From positions 62,001 to 126,000 of the forward strand of contig OZ241337.1 of assembly GCA_965200435.1 (NCBI GenBank): 64,000 nucleotides of DNA, written 5' to 3'. The notes beneath the pieces are model-generated. The model was not told the DNA's origin. It made no database searches and was given only the letters and a program-made list of their open reading frames with translations. A program made the translations under genes and the position numbers. Position 1 is the first letter of the stretch. The number at the start of each line of letters is the position of its first letter. This document shows positions 27,937 to 35,768 of the stretch, one piece after another. This stretch comes from Bin75 sp965200435. GTDB lineage: Bacteria > Nitrospirota > Nitrospiria > Nitrospirales > UBA8639.

Positions 27937-28392
27937 ATGGGTAAGCAAATCGTTCTTTCCTTGGTTCTGGCTGTCTGCACGTCTGGGTGCGCCGCGATTT
28001 CCGGCGCGCCCAGCATCGTGAAGGCCGGATGCTCCTATGACCAAGCCTGGGCCGTGACCCTCGCGAGCATGAACGAATTCGTGTTGACTCAAGAGGACAA
28101 GGACAAGGGGGCGATTGAAACCGATTGGGCAACCTTTGCTTCCCAGCGAACATACGGGGTATTCCAACGCCAGGGCAACAGGGAACGCGCGCGGTTTTTA
28201 GTGAACGTGGACACGGCCCGGCAGCCGGTCAGGATCTCGGTCCGGCAAGCCCGGGAGTTTTTTTCTCCCGGGGGCGCGCAGTCGCAAGGTATCGCCTGGA
28301 AACGCATTCCCCCCAACGCCGAGGAAGAACGGCGTCTGGTCAAACGGATTACCCATAACCTGCTGAGTGAGGGATGTACGGTCGTTGGGTAA
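27937..28392 (+). CDS. Small lipoprotein, BamC/NlpB-like fold suspected
   Basis: 151 residues with a lipoprotein signal (VLSLVLAVCTSGC, lipobox TSGC, Cys near 18). The mature domain contains a DQAWAVTLASMNEFVL helix and an ERARFLVNVDTARQPVRISVR strand pair. This is the arrangement of small periplasmic lipoproteins that process a residue-wise domain like BamC or DUF799-type proteins; I cannot name the family with certainty. Located 51 bases after the porin gene. Confidence 0.6.
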   Translation: MGKQIVLSLVLAVCTSGCAAISGAPSIVKAGCSYDQAWAVTLASMNEFVLTQEDKDKGAIETDWATFASQRTYGVFQRQGNRERARFLVNVDTARQPVRISVRQAREFFSPGGAQSQGIAWKRIPPNAEEERRLVKRITHNLLSEGCTVVG

Positions 28393-28394
28393 TC

Positions 28395-28515
28395 CAACAG
28401 CCCTCTCCCCTTTCCGCTTTCAGCGAGAAAGAGGGAGAGGGGCTTGGGTGAGGGGGAGCAAGCAAAAACCGCCACCCATCACCTTAATCCTCTCCCAGCA
28501 AGGGAGAGGAAACTG
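28395..28515. repeat. CCCTCTCCC/GGGAGAGGG REP-like hairpin
   Basis: AGCCCTCTCCCCTTTCC ... GAGGGAGAGGGGCTTGGG at about 28400-28452 forms a long hairpin between the lipoprotein and FMN-binding genes. Related copies lie at 27890-27925, 29338-29382 and 1000-1032. Confidence 0.55.
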
Positions 28516-28527
28516 TGAGAGGATGGA

Positions 28528-29268
28528 ATGAAAGAAGTCGAAACATTCCTGGCTTCCCGCAAGGGGTTAGGAGGAATCCAGGTTATGGTGCTTTTTGCCC
28601 TGTGCTGTATGTTGACGGTGATTTTTTCATCCCAGGTCCTCGCCCAGGAGCAACAGACCGAACAGATCTGGGATCATGAGGTCAAGCGCTGGCTCACGCC
28701 AGAGGAGCTGGGCCATCTGGAAATTTATTTCACCGAGGACGAAGCCGCACAAGTCATGTTTCCGGATTCCGAGAAAATCCGCAGGGAAACCCTGACGTTG
28801 ACGGGAGAGCAAAAAGCGTTTGTCGAAGACGTCATCGGCTGGGAATTTCCGGAAACAACCTTCGACGTCTTCATCGGGGAAACCCAGGGAAAGATCAACG
28901 GGTACGCGCTCATTCAGAATACGATCGGCAAGCACCGCCCGATTACGTACATGGTGGGCGTAACCGCGACGGGCGAATGCGCGAACTTCGAAGTCATGGT
29001 GTACCGGGAAGCCCGAGGGAACGAGATCGCCACGAAACGCTTCAATTATCAATACCAGGGGAAAACCATCGGGGACCCGATACGGATCAATCGGGATATC
29101 ATCAACATCACCGGGGCCACAATGTCCGTGCGTTCCGCGAGCGCAGGGGTGAAACGTGTGCTCGTCCTGGTGAATGAATACTATTTGAAGCCTCGTGGGC
29201 TCGGCCGCGACGTCCTTGCGGCCACCAGCAACGAGAAAGGGTTCTTTGAAGCCCTCTTCGGGCTCTGA
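28528..29268 (+). CDS. FMN-binding domain protein, exported
   Basis: 246 residues. A membrane signal segment (VMVLFALCCMLTVIFSSQVLAQ, about 18-40) is followed by an FMN_bind domain at about 115-225. The FMN attachment region reads ITGATMSVRSA near residue 190, similar to the S-G-A-T-x-T/S motif where ApbE links FMN covalently in NqrC/RnfG. Here Thr replaces the first Ser. Predicted role is extracytosolic one-electron transfer, perhaps with the membrane protein that follows. No apbE is in the window. Confidence 0.75.
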   Translation: MKEVETFLASRKGLGGIQVMVLFALCCMLTVIFSSQVLAQEQQTEQIWDHEVKRWLTPEELGHLEIYFTEDEAAQVMFPDSEKIRRETLTLTGEQKAFVEDVIGWEFPETTFDVFIGETQGKINGYALIQNTIGKHRPITYMVGVTATGECANFEVMVYREARGNEIATKRFNYQYQGKTIGDPIRINRDIINITGATMSVRSASAGVKRVLVLVNEYYLKPRGLGRDVLAATSNEKGFFEALFGL

Positions 29269-29299
29269 GGGAGGAGAATAACATCCCGCAGACTCTACC

Positions 29300-29400
29300 T
29301 CCCCTCCCCTCTCCTTTGTAAGGAGGGGAATGTGCGAAGACCCCCCTCTCCCCTTGAGGGAGAGGGTTGGGGTGAGGGGGAAAGAATCGTCAACGATTTG
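29300..29400. repeat. CCCTCTCCC/GGGAGAGGG REP-like hairpin
   Basis: CCCCTCTCCCCTTGAGGGAGAGGGTTGGGG at about 29341-29375 forms a hairpin between the FMN-binding gene and the following membrane gene. A related TTGTAAGGAGGGGAATG stretch precedes it. Confidence 0.55.
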
Positions 29401-29467
29401 GTCAATACAGACAGACGGGGCTCAATGACAGAAGGAGGTCGGAGCTCTACGTGAAGGTGCTTGGGCG

Positions 29468-29986
29468 ATGCGGAATTTCAATGCCCGGTTTCGACTACGC
29501 GACACCGACCGGCAAATCCGGCTGGTGTACACTTGGTTCCTGCTCCTGATGTTCGTGGGATTCGTCTTCACCTTTATTTGGGCGCACAGCATGACCGACC
29601 TGACGCCAAAAGGCATTGCCATGCACTATCGCGGGTCTCCTGAAAATTTCGGCGAGCCCATGTCCTTCGGTCAATTAGCCGAAACCACGCACTTTCACTT
29701 GTTCACGATGCCCGTCGTATTCCTGATCATGGTGCACGTCTTATACCTGACCATAGCCAGCCCTCTCGTGAAGGTGCTGACCACGTGGGTCGCGTTTGTG
29801 GGCGTCACGCTGGATCTCGTCTCGCCGTGGCTGATCACCTACGTGTCGCCCCTCTTCGTCATGACCCTGTTGACCGGCGACGTACTCATGACGGTGACGT
29901 TTTTGATCATGTTTGCGATTCCCATGTACGAAATGTGGATTTTGAACCATCCCTTGCTGATGGGAAAGAATGCCGATACGAAATAA
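29468..29986 (+). CDS. Four-helix membrane protein, possible redox partner of FMN protein
   Basis: 172 residues with four predicted transmembrane helices (about 20-40, 78-98, 103-125, 130-155). Histidines cluster at helix boundaries (FIWAHSMTD, TTHFHLFTM, IMVHVLYL), which could ligate heme b; that is inference. I do not recognise a named family. It follows the FMN-binding gene, and such flavinylated protein plus membrane-partner pairs are known in extracytosolic electron-transfer systems. A rho-independent terminator follows at 30050. Confidence 0.6.
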   Translation: MRNFNARFRLRDTDRQIRLVYTWFLLLMFVGFVFTFIWAHSMTDLTPKGIAMHYRGSPENFGEPMSFGQLAETTHFHLFTMPVVFLIMVHVLYLTIASPLVKVLTTWVAFVGVTLDLVSPWLITYVSPLFVMTLLTGDVLMTVTFLIMFAIPMYEMWILNHPLLMGKNADTK

Positions 29987-30049
29987 CATTTCCCGAGCAA
30001 CAGCAGCCATTACCATTGCATCGAAGAGAGCCAGAGACTATTCGTCCAG

Positions 30050-30084
30050 AGCCCAAGCATGTGAGAACAGCCTTGGGCTTTTTT
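30050..30084 (+). terminator. Rho-independent terminator
   Basis: Stem AGCCCAAG (30050-30057) with CTTGGGCT (30072-30079) followed by a T run. Ends the porin/FMN cluster. Confidence 0.8.
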
Positions 30085-30221
30085 GTTGAAGGAGTGGGGA
30101 ACGTCCCACTCCTCGCGCCGGGAGGCAACTCCTCCTGATACGCCTCCCGGCCCCCCATACGTTCATAGAGGACCGAACCTTTCCTGAAACATCCTGCTCA
30201 AGAAACAGCGAGAAAAAACCC

Positions 30222-30776
30222 TTGCAATCTGCCACGGTCACCAGCCACGATAAAGACAAGGGACGCCTTTCACGATCCGATCCCACCCATACGGATGCGT
30301 TACTTCGCGAATTGTTCACGTATATTGAAAATTGGACCAACCGCTTTTATCGAGGTCGACAAATTCATGACAGACAAAAAGTCGCGGAATCCGTATTACG
30401 GGCCATGCTGCCTGAATCCTATCCTCTCGCGACGTCAGCCGTTACCCTGTCAGACCGGATCAATAAATTCATGGCGACCCACCTGCATCAGAGATTGACG
30501 CTTAAGGAATTGTCGGATTTTTTGGGCTATTCCGAAAAGTATTGCTCTGATTTTTTCATTTCGCACATGGGAGAACCCTTCTCCGTGTATTTGAAAGGGC
30601 TTCGTCTTCAAACGGCCAAACTCCTTTTAAGACATTCCGAACAGAATTTGACCGAGATTGCTCAGACCATCGGATTTCAGGATCAGTTTTCTTTTAGCCG
30701 CTTTTTTAAAAAGGCGACGGGAATATCGCCACGACAATTTCGTGAAACCTCTCTCCGGTCCGGTTCCCGGCCATGA
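30222..30776 (+). CDS. AraC-family transcriptional regulator
   Basis: 184 residues. The C-terminal 95 residues are a complete AraC/XylS double helix-turn-helix: THLHQRLTLKELSDFLGYSEKYCSDFF for the first, and QNLTEIAQTIGFQDQFSFSRFFKKATGISPRQFRE for the second, ending with the conserved P-x-x-F/Y-R. The N-terminal 85 residues are a short unrecognised sensor region. Start is TTG 30222; no ATG precedes the domain and no strong ribosome-binding site is visible, so the true start is uncertain. Its stop overlaps the start of the adaptor gene (ATGA). It is the best candidate to bind the 21-bp direct repeats upstream of tonB and the receptors. Confidence 0.85.
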   Translation: MQSATVTSHDKDKGRLSRSDPTHTDALLRELFTYIENWTNRFYRGRQIHDRQKVAESVLRAMLPESYPLATSAVTLSDRINKFMATHLHQRLTLKELSDFLGYSEKYCSDFFISHMGEPFSVYLKGLRLQTAKLLLRHSEQNLTEIAQTIGFQDQFSFSRFFKKATGISPRQFRETSLRSGSRP

Positions 30777-32077
30777 GTCCAGGCCTAAAGGGTCGGAGGG
30801 AGCATTCCTCTGCATCCGTCTCGGCTCAAGACATTCCGGACTTGAATGACCTGATTATAGAAAAAGAGCCACCTCGCAACACAAGAAGGTTTGTGAAAGG
30901 CCTCGCGCTCGTCGTTGGAGTCATTTTGGTTCTGTTGTCCATCAATACCTACTTGAGCAGCGATCCCTTGTTGCGCGCCCCGCACGTTGAATTGACCCGA
31001 GTGCAGCGTCTGTTCACGGCCACGGCTCAAGGGACCTTAACGGCAACGGGATACGTCGTCGCACAGCGTCAAGCATCCGTCGCGTCAAAAGGAACGGGCC
31101 GTTTGACTTCCGTTCAAGTCGACGTGGGAGACCGGGTAACTAAAGGACAAGTCCTGGCAACCATTGAGGAAGCTGATGTCAAGGCCAAACTCTTACAAGC
31201 CCAAGCCCGACTGGACGTCGCAGAGGCCGCCTTGGCCAATGCCCAACCCGAATTGCGGGAAGCGACCCTCCATTACCGACGAACCAAGGCGTTATCGGAT
31301 AAGGGCCTGGTTACTCTGGAAGAACTCGACGTGGCAGAAGCTCGTATACGTCGATCTCGGGCAGCGGTGCGATCATCGCGTTCGGCCGTGAACCTGGCCC
31401 AAGCGGAAATTCAAGCCGTACAGATAGAAGTCGACAATACCTTTATTCGGGCGCCTTTTGACGGAACTGTCATGAAAAAGCTCGCCGAAGTCGGTGAAAT
31501 GGTGGCGCCAATGGCTGGTGCCGCCAACTCCAGAGGCTCGGTGGCGACTATCGCCGATTTACGCACGTTGCAGGTTGAAGCCGAAGTCTCGGAATCCTTT
31601 CTCAACTCGGTGGGCCTTGATCAACCGGCACAGATCAGCCTGGAAGCCGTTCCTGGTCACGTCTATCACGGCAGCGTGAGCCAGATTGTTCCCACGGCAG
31701 ATCGGACGAAAGCCGCCATTCCGGTCAAAATTCGATTCGACGATCTGGACGAACGAGTCTTTCCGGACATGAGCGCCACAGTGACATTTCTGGAAGGATC
31801 TTCGCCGGCGTCCGCACAAGAAGTCCCACGCGAGACCTTGAGGGTTTCCCCTCAAGCCATCGTGACACGAAACGGACAAACGGTGGTCCTGCTGGTCGTG
31901 AACAACGTGGTATCGGAAATACCCGTTGAAACCGGAGCGCCTCTGAACGGACTGATTCCCCTTCGCGGGGAGATTATCGAAGGCGATACCGTTGTCGCGA
32001 ACCCTTCAGAAGATCTCGTCGAAGGCACCATCATTCAAGCGCGTGCCCGGGAGTTCGGAGAGAACGGGGCTCGCTAA
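30773..32077 (+). CDS. MacA/HlyD-like periplasmic adaptor (RND/ABC efflux)
   Basis: 434-residue membrane fusion protein. One N-terminal transmembrane anchor (VKGLALVVGVILVLLSINTYL, about 42-62) is followed by a lipoyl/biotinyl-like half (GRLTSVQVDVGDRVTKGQVLA). A helical hairpin (about 140-205), the second lipoyl half (FIRAPFDGTVMKKLAEVGEMV) and a beta-barrel region come after. It bridges inner-membrane transporter and outer membrane. With the ABC ATPase and two permeases downstream it forms a MacAB-like exporter; no outer-membrane TolC homolog is in the window. Confidence 0.9.
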   Translation: MSPGLKGRREHSSASVSAQDIPDLNDLIIEKEPPRNTRRFVKGLALVVGVILVLLSINTYLSSDPLLRAPHVELTRVQRLFTATAQGTLTATGYVVAQRQASVASKGTGRLTSVQVDVGDRVTKGQVLATIEEADVKAKLLQAQARLDVAEAALANAQPELREATLHYRRTKALSDKGLVTLEELDVAEARIRRSRAAVRSSRSAVNLAQAEIQAVQIEVDNTFIRAPFDGTVMKKLAEVGEMVAPMAGAANSRGSVATIADLRTLQVEAEVSESFLNSVGLDQPAQISLEAVPGHVYHGSVSQIVPTADRTKAAIPVKIRFDDLDERVFPDMSATVTFLEGSSPASAQEVPRETLRVSPQAIVTRNGQTVVLLVVNNVVSEIPVETGAPLNGLIPLRGEIIEGDTVVANPSEDLVEGTIIQARAREFGENGAR

Positions 32078-32129
32078 ACCCAAGGGATCACCGGCAGCAT
32101 TATTCAAGACTGTTTTCAGGAGTATCTCC

Positions 32130-32804
32130 ATGGCTTCATCCATTATCGATATTCAAAAGGTGTCGCATTCCTACTTCCGGGACGACATCGAAATCCCCGT
32201 CCTGAAGCAATTGACGCTCAGCATCGAACCGGCGAGTTTCGTCGCCTTGCTGGGCCCGTCCGGGTCGGGAAAAACCACTATCCTGAACCTCATGGCCGGC
32301 TTCGACCGCCCCATGCAAGGACGCGTGTCCATCAAACAGACCAATGTCAGCCAACTGTCCGAACGTCAACTCGCCCGCTGGCGAGCCCAAACCCTCGGAT
32401 TCATCTTTCAGTTTTACAACTTGATTCCGGTCCTGACCGCGGCTGAAAACGTCGAGTTGCCGTTGCTGCTGACGCCCCTGTCCCGCGCGCAGCGCGTAAA
32501 ACACGTGGCGACTGCCTTGCGTCTCGTCGGCTTGGGCAGCCGGATGACGCATTATCCCCGTCAACTCTCGGGAGGACAGGAACAGCGTGTGGCGATTGCC
32601 CGTGCGATCGTGAAGGATCCAGCGATTCTTCTTGCGGATGAACCGACGGGCAACCTGGACAGTGAAGCCGCGGAAGAGATCATGACCCTCCTCCAACGCC
32701 TCAACACGGAACAGGGCAAAACGATCGTGCTGGTCACCCACGACCTCGAAGCAGCGCAACGCGCCACAACCATCTGTAAACTGCACAAGGGAAGGTTAGA
32801 GTAA
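32130..32804 (+). CDS. ABC transporter ATP-binding protein (MacB/LolD type)
   Basis: 224 residues from ATG 32130, preceded by CAGGAG. The frame is open to 31992 but that part overlaps the adaptor gene. Walker A GPSGSGKTT, Q-loop FIFQFYNLIP, signature LSGGQEQRVAIARA, and Walker B ILLADEPTGNLD are all present. The TGNLD and Q-F-Y-N-L-I-P features place it with the LolD/MacB/FtsE branch that powers FtsX-like permeases. Its stop abuts the permease ATG with no gap. Confidence 0.93.
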   Translation: MASSIIDIQKVSHSYFRDDIEIPVLKQLTLSIEPASFVALLGPSGSGKTTILNLMAGFDRPMQGRVSIKQTNVSQLSERQLARWRAQTLGFIFQFYNLIPVLTAAENVELPLLLTPLSRAQRVKHVATALRLVGLGSRMTHYPRQLSGGQEQRVAIARAIVKDPAILLADEPTGNLDSEAAEEIMTLLQRLNTEQGKTIVLVTHDLEAAQRATTICKLHKGRLE

Positions 32805-33971
32805 ATGCTGCTTCGCTACGTCACGCGCAACCTGACCCGTCATCCGCTCCGGGCGTCCTTAACCATTTTGACCGTGAGCATGATCATTCTGGCCTTTGGT
32901 CTCTTTCGCGCCATGATCACGGCTTGGTACGGAGACTCCCTCGGCACACCACCCGATCGTCTGCGAACCCGGCACGCCGTTTCTCTTACTTTTCAACTGC
33001 CGGTAGCGTATCAGCAACGCATTGCCGCGGTTCCCGGCGTGAGCGGGGTCTCCTACGGCAACTGGTTCGGCGGACGATGGAAGGACGGCAAAGCGTTTTT
33101 TCCACGCTTTGCCGTGGAGCCGGTCTCGTATTTGGATGTCCATCCCGAGATTCATTTGCCTGCCTCCCAACGGGAGGCCTTTCTCCGTGACCGTCGTGCC
33201 TGCATCGTCGGACGAGAACTGGCAGCCAAACGCGGTTGGCAGATTGGCGACATTGTCCGTATTCAAGGCAGTCTCTATCCGGGTGAGTGGGAATTCACCA
33301 TAAAAGGCATCTATACGGGAGCGACTCCAACCGCCGATGAGGGAAACATGTATCTTCACTGGGTCGCGGTCGACGAGCGGCGACGCATCGACGACCCGGA
33401 CCGTGCCGGGACCGTCGGCTGGTTTGTGGTCCGCATGGCCAACCCCGAGCAGGCCGCGCAAGTCTCGGCGGCAATCGACAGGACCTTTACCAATTCCGTG
33501 GCGGAAACGCGAACGGAGACGGAACAGGCGTTTCGCGCGAACATGATAGCCATGTCCGGCGCCGTGATCCGCGCGGTTGAAATCATGTCCTTTCTCATCC
33601 TGGGTATCAGCCTCCTGGTTGTCGCCAATGCCATGGCCATGACCGTTCGAGAACGGCATCATGAATACGGCATCTTGAAGACGATGGGATTTCGGGCGCC
33701 TCATCTCGGTGTCCTGATTTTCGGCGAATCCGTGTGTCTGGCTCTGTTCGGCGGGAGCCTCGGGGCCGTGCTGTTATATCCCGCAAGCAAGGGATTCGGC
33801 ATGTTCCTCGCCAGCAATGTCGGTGGAATGATAGGGCCCATGGAGTTACCTGTCCACTTGCCGATACTGGCGGTGTCACTCAGCGTGGGGATCGGCCTGT
33901 TGGGAGCAATCATCCCGTTTTTGATATGCCTGCGTAGCCGGATTCGAGATGAACTCCGTCACATGGGGTAA
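32805..33971 (+). CDS. ABC transporter permease, FtsX/MacB family (1)
   Basis: 388 residues: N-terminal transmembrane helix (about 16-35), a large periplasmic domain (about 40-250), then three helices at the C terminus (about 258-280, 305-330, 350-378). This is the FtsX/MacB topology. NAMAMTVRERHHEYGILKTMGFR is the typical coupling element. Translationally coupled to the ATPase gene. Pairs with the second permease at 34233 to make a heterodimer. Confidence 0.9.
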   Translation: MLLRYVTRNLTRHPLRASLTILTVSMIILAFGLFRAMITAWYGDSLGTPPDRLRTRHAVSLTFQLPVAYQQRIAAVPGVSGVSYGNWFGGRWKDGKAFFPRFAVEPVSYLDVHPEIHLPASQREAFLRDRRACIVGRELAAKRGWQIGDIVRIQGSLYPGEWEFTIKGIYTGATPTADEGNMYLHWVAVDERRRIDDPDRAGTVGWFVVRMANPEQAAQVSAAIDRTFTNSVAETRTETEQAFRANMIAMSGAVIRAVEIMSFLILGISLLVVANAMAMTVRERHHEYGILKTMGFRAPHLGVLIFGESVCLALFGGSLGAVLLYPASKGFGMFLASNVGGMIGPMELPVHLPILAVSLSVGIGLLGAIIPFLICLRSRIRDELRHMG

Positions 33972-34019
33972 ACTGCCGGTTCGGCGACGCCTTGGCATAG
34001 TATGCAACAACCCGAAGCG

Positions 34020-34215
34020 GTCATTCCTCTATGTGTTCCGTCATTTGTTGCAGAAGAAAGAAACAGGAGCTTGTCGGATTACGCAGGGCTCATCCGACCT
34101 ACCTGTCTTGGCCTGTCATCCCCGACCTGTGTAATCGGGGATCCAGGGTCGGTGTCTTTGCCTTTATAGGAAGCCGTCGGAGGTCGGGGTTCGCGTAGCG
34201 TAACCCAACAGCGGA
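34020..34215. repeat. REP and family-B hairpins between permease genes
   Basis: CGGATTACGCAGGGCTCATCCG at about 34077-34098, CATCCCCGACCTGTGTAATCGGGGATC at about 34117-34143, and GGGGTTCGCGTAGCGTAACCC at about 34184-34204 are three stacked palindromes. They split an otherwise compact operon. Confidence 0.6.
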
Positions 34216-34232
34216 ACTGACGGCTCAAATCC

Positions 34233-35402
34233 ATGCGTATTTTTTTCTCATATAATCTTCGTCACCTGTTCGCTCGACGAATCACCAACGTGTTGACGAT
34301 CCTGGGAATCAGCCTGGTCGTGTTCATCTTTGTCGGCGTCCTGATGTTAGCGCAGGGCGTCAAACACACCCTGGTCAATACCGGTTCCAAGGGAAACGTC
34401 CTGGTCCTTCGGAAAGGAGCCATCAGCGAGATCGGAAGCGGACTCTATCGGGAACAGACGGCCATCGCGCAAACGTTTCCGGAGATTAGCCAACAGGGCG
34501 ACCACTCGCTGTTCTCACCCGAAGTCGTGGTGCTCATCAACCTGAAGAAGAAAGAAACCGGCGTCGCAGCCAACGTGACCCTCCGTGGCGGATCGGCAGA
34601 ATCGTTTCGCGTACGGCCACAAGTGAAGATTGTGAGTGGTCGCATGTGGCGCCCCGGATCGAATGAAGTGGTGACGGGCAAACAAGTCGCGCAACGCTTC
34701 AAGAACGCAGGGCTCGGCCAAACGCTTCGTTTCGGCAAACAGACCTGGACCGTGGTCGGAATCTTTGAATCAGGCGGTAGCGGTTTTGAATCCGAAACGT
34801 GGGGGGATGTCAATCGATTCATGGATGCCTTCGGGCGCACATATTATTCCTCGGCCATCTTTCGACTCCGCGATCCCTCGCTATTTCCCACACTCCAATC
34901 CCGCATTGAGCAGGATCCTCGCCTGCAGATCCGGGTCACTCCGGAAATCGCCTATTATGAATCACGTTCCGGTGGTCTCGTGAATTTTATTAGAAGCCTC
35001 GGGCTCATCCTGACGGGGCTCTTCAGCGCTGGGGCAAGCCTCGGCGCCATGATCACAATGTACGGCGCCGTCTCGAATCGCACCACCGAGATCGGCACAC
35101 TACGCGCGATGGGATTCACGCGAAGCAGAATTTTCAGCCTTTTCGTAGTCGAATCCGCTTTGATCGGCTTCATCGGGTCCGTTCTGGGCATCGCGATGGC
35201 TTCATGTCTCCAGCTCACGTCCCTGTCAACCATCAACTTCGCCACCATGTCAGAACTGGCCTATGGTTTTGTCCTGACTCATTCAATTGCCATGTGGGGC
35301 GTACTCTTTGGCGTCGTCATGGCAACCCTCGGCGGGCTGCTTCCTGCTGTTCGCGCCATGCGAACCAACATTCCTCAGGCTCTTAAATTCAGGGGAGCCT
35401 AA
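34233..35402 (+). CDS. ABC transporter permease, FtsX/MacB family (2)
   Basis: 389 residues with the same topology as the preceding permease: one N-terminal helix (about 18-42), an extracytosolic domain, and three C-terminal helices. YGAVSNRTTEIGTLRAMGFTRSRI is the coupling element. It is separated from the first permease by about 260 bp of stacked palindromes but is likely the same operon. The TAA stop (35400-35402) directly abuts the left inverted repeat of MITE copy 5. Confidence 0.9.
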   Translation: MRIFFSYNLRHLFARRITNVLTILGISLVVFIFVGVLMLAQGVKHTLVNTGSKGNVLVLRKGAISEIGSGLYREQTAIAQTFPEISQQGDHSLFSPEVVVLINLKKKETGVAANVTLRGGSAESFRVRPQVKIVSGRMWRPGSNEVVTGKQVAQRFKNAGLGQTLRFGKQTWTVVGIFESGGSGFESETWGDVNRFMDAFGRTYYSSAIFRLRDPSLFPTLQSRIEQDPRLQIRVTPEIAYYESRSGGLVNFIRSLGLILTGLFSAGASLGAMITMYGAVSNRTTEIGTLRAMGFTRSRIFSLFVVESALIGFIGSVLGIAMASCLQLTSLSTINFATMSELAYGFVLTHSIAMWGVLFGVVMATLGGLLPAVRAMRTNIPQALKFRGA

Positions 35403-35544
35403 GGAACCGCTGATTTCGTGTGAGAGCGGGATGCCGGGCCAGGCGTCCCGGAGCAAAACCCAAAGCGTATCAGAGAGAGAGGTGAGAGGTGAGCGAGGAC
35501 ACCACGCCGCCATGCGCCCGATCGTGCACGAAATCAGAGGGTCC
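35403..35544 (-). mobile_element. MITE-like element, family A, copy 5 (inverted orientation)
   Basis: 142-bp copy in the same orientation as copy 4. Inverted repeats GGAACCGCTGATT and AATCAGAGGGTCC each carry one change. The element begins right after the permease stop codon. Confidence 0.85.
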
Positions 35545-35634
35545 CTAAGTCGTCCGGTCAGCTTGACAGCCGTCTCGCTCTTGCATGAGGGACAACTGGA
35601 AAGGGACCTTGCCCAGTGGCAGCGGAGATCGTTC

Positions 35635-35736
35635 TTATCCGGTAATTGGACATGTTTATCCGGTAATTGGACATGTTCCAGAACGTCAATGCCGGTATAT
35701 AATAATCTGATTTTGATAATTGGATTCATGATTGCA
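35635..35736 (+). promoter_or_regulatory. tonB promoter: 21-bp direct-repeat operator, -10, Fur-like box
   Basis: TTATCCGGTAATTGGACATG occurs twice without mismatch at 35635-35654 and 35656-35675, period 21 bp. A -10-like TATAAT lies at 35698-35703, 22 bases after the second repeat. A Fur-like box follows at 35713-35736 (TTGATAATTGGATTCATGAT). The same arrangement precedes the three receptors and the CbiX-like gene. Confidence 0.75.
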
Positions 35737-35768
35737 AGAATCCCCTGACAAATAGGCAAAGTTCGGAA

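Noticed and set aside
32859..33704. 281-residue open frame opposite the first permease
   Set aside because: Antisense shadow with His/Arg-rich random composition.
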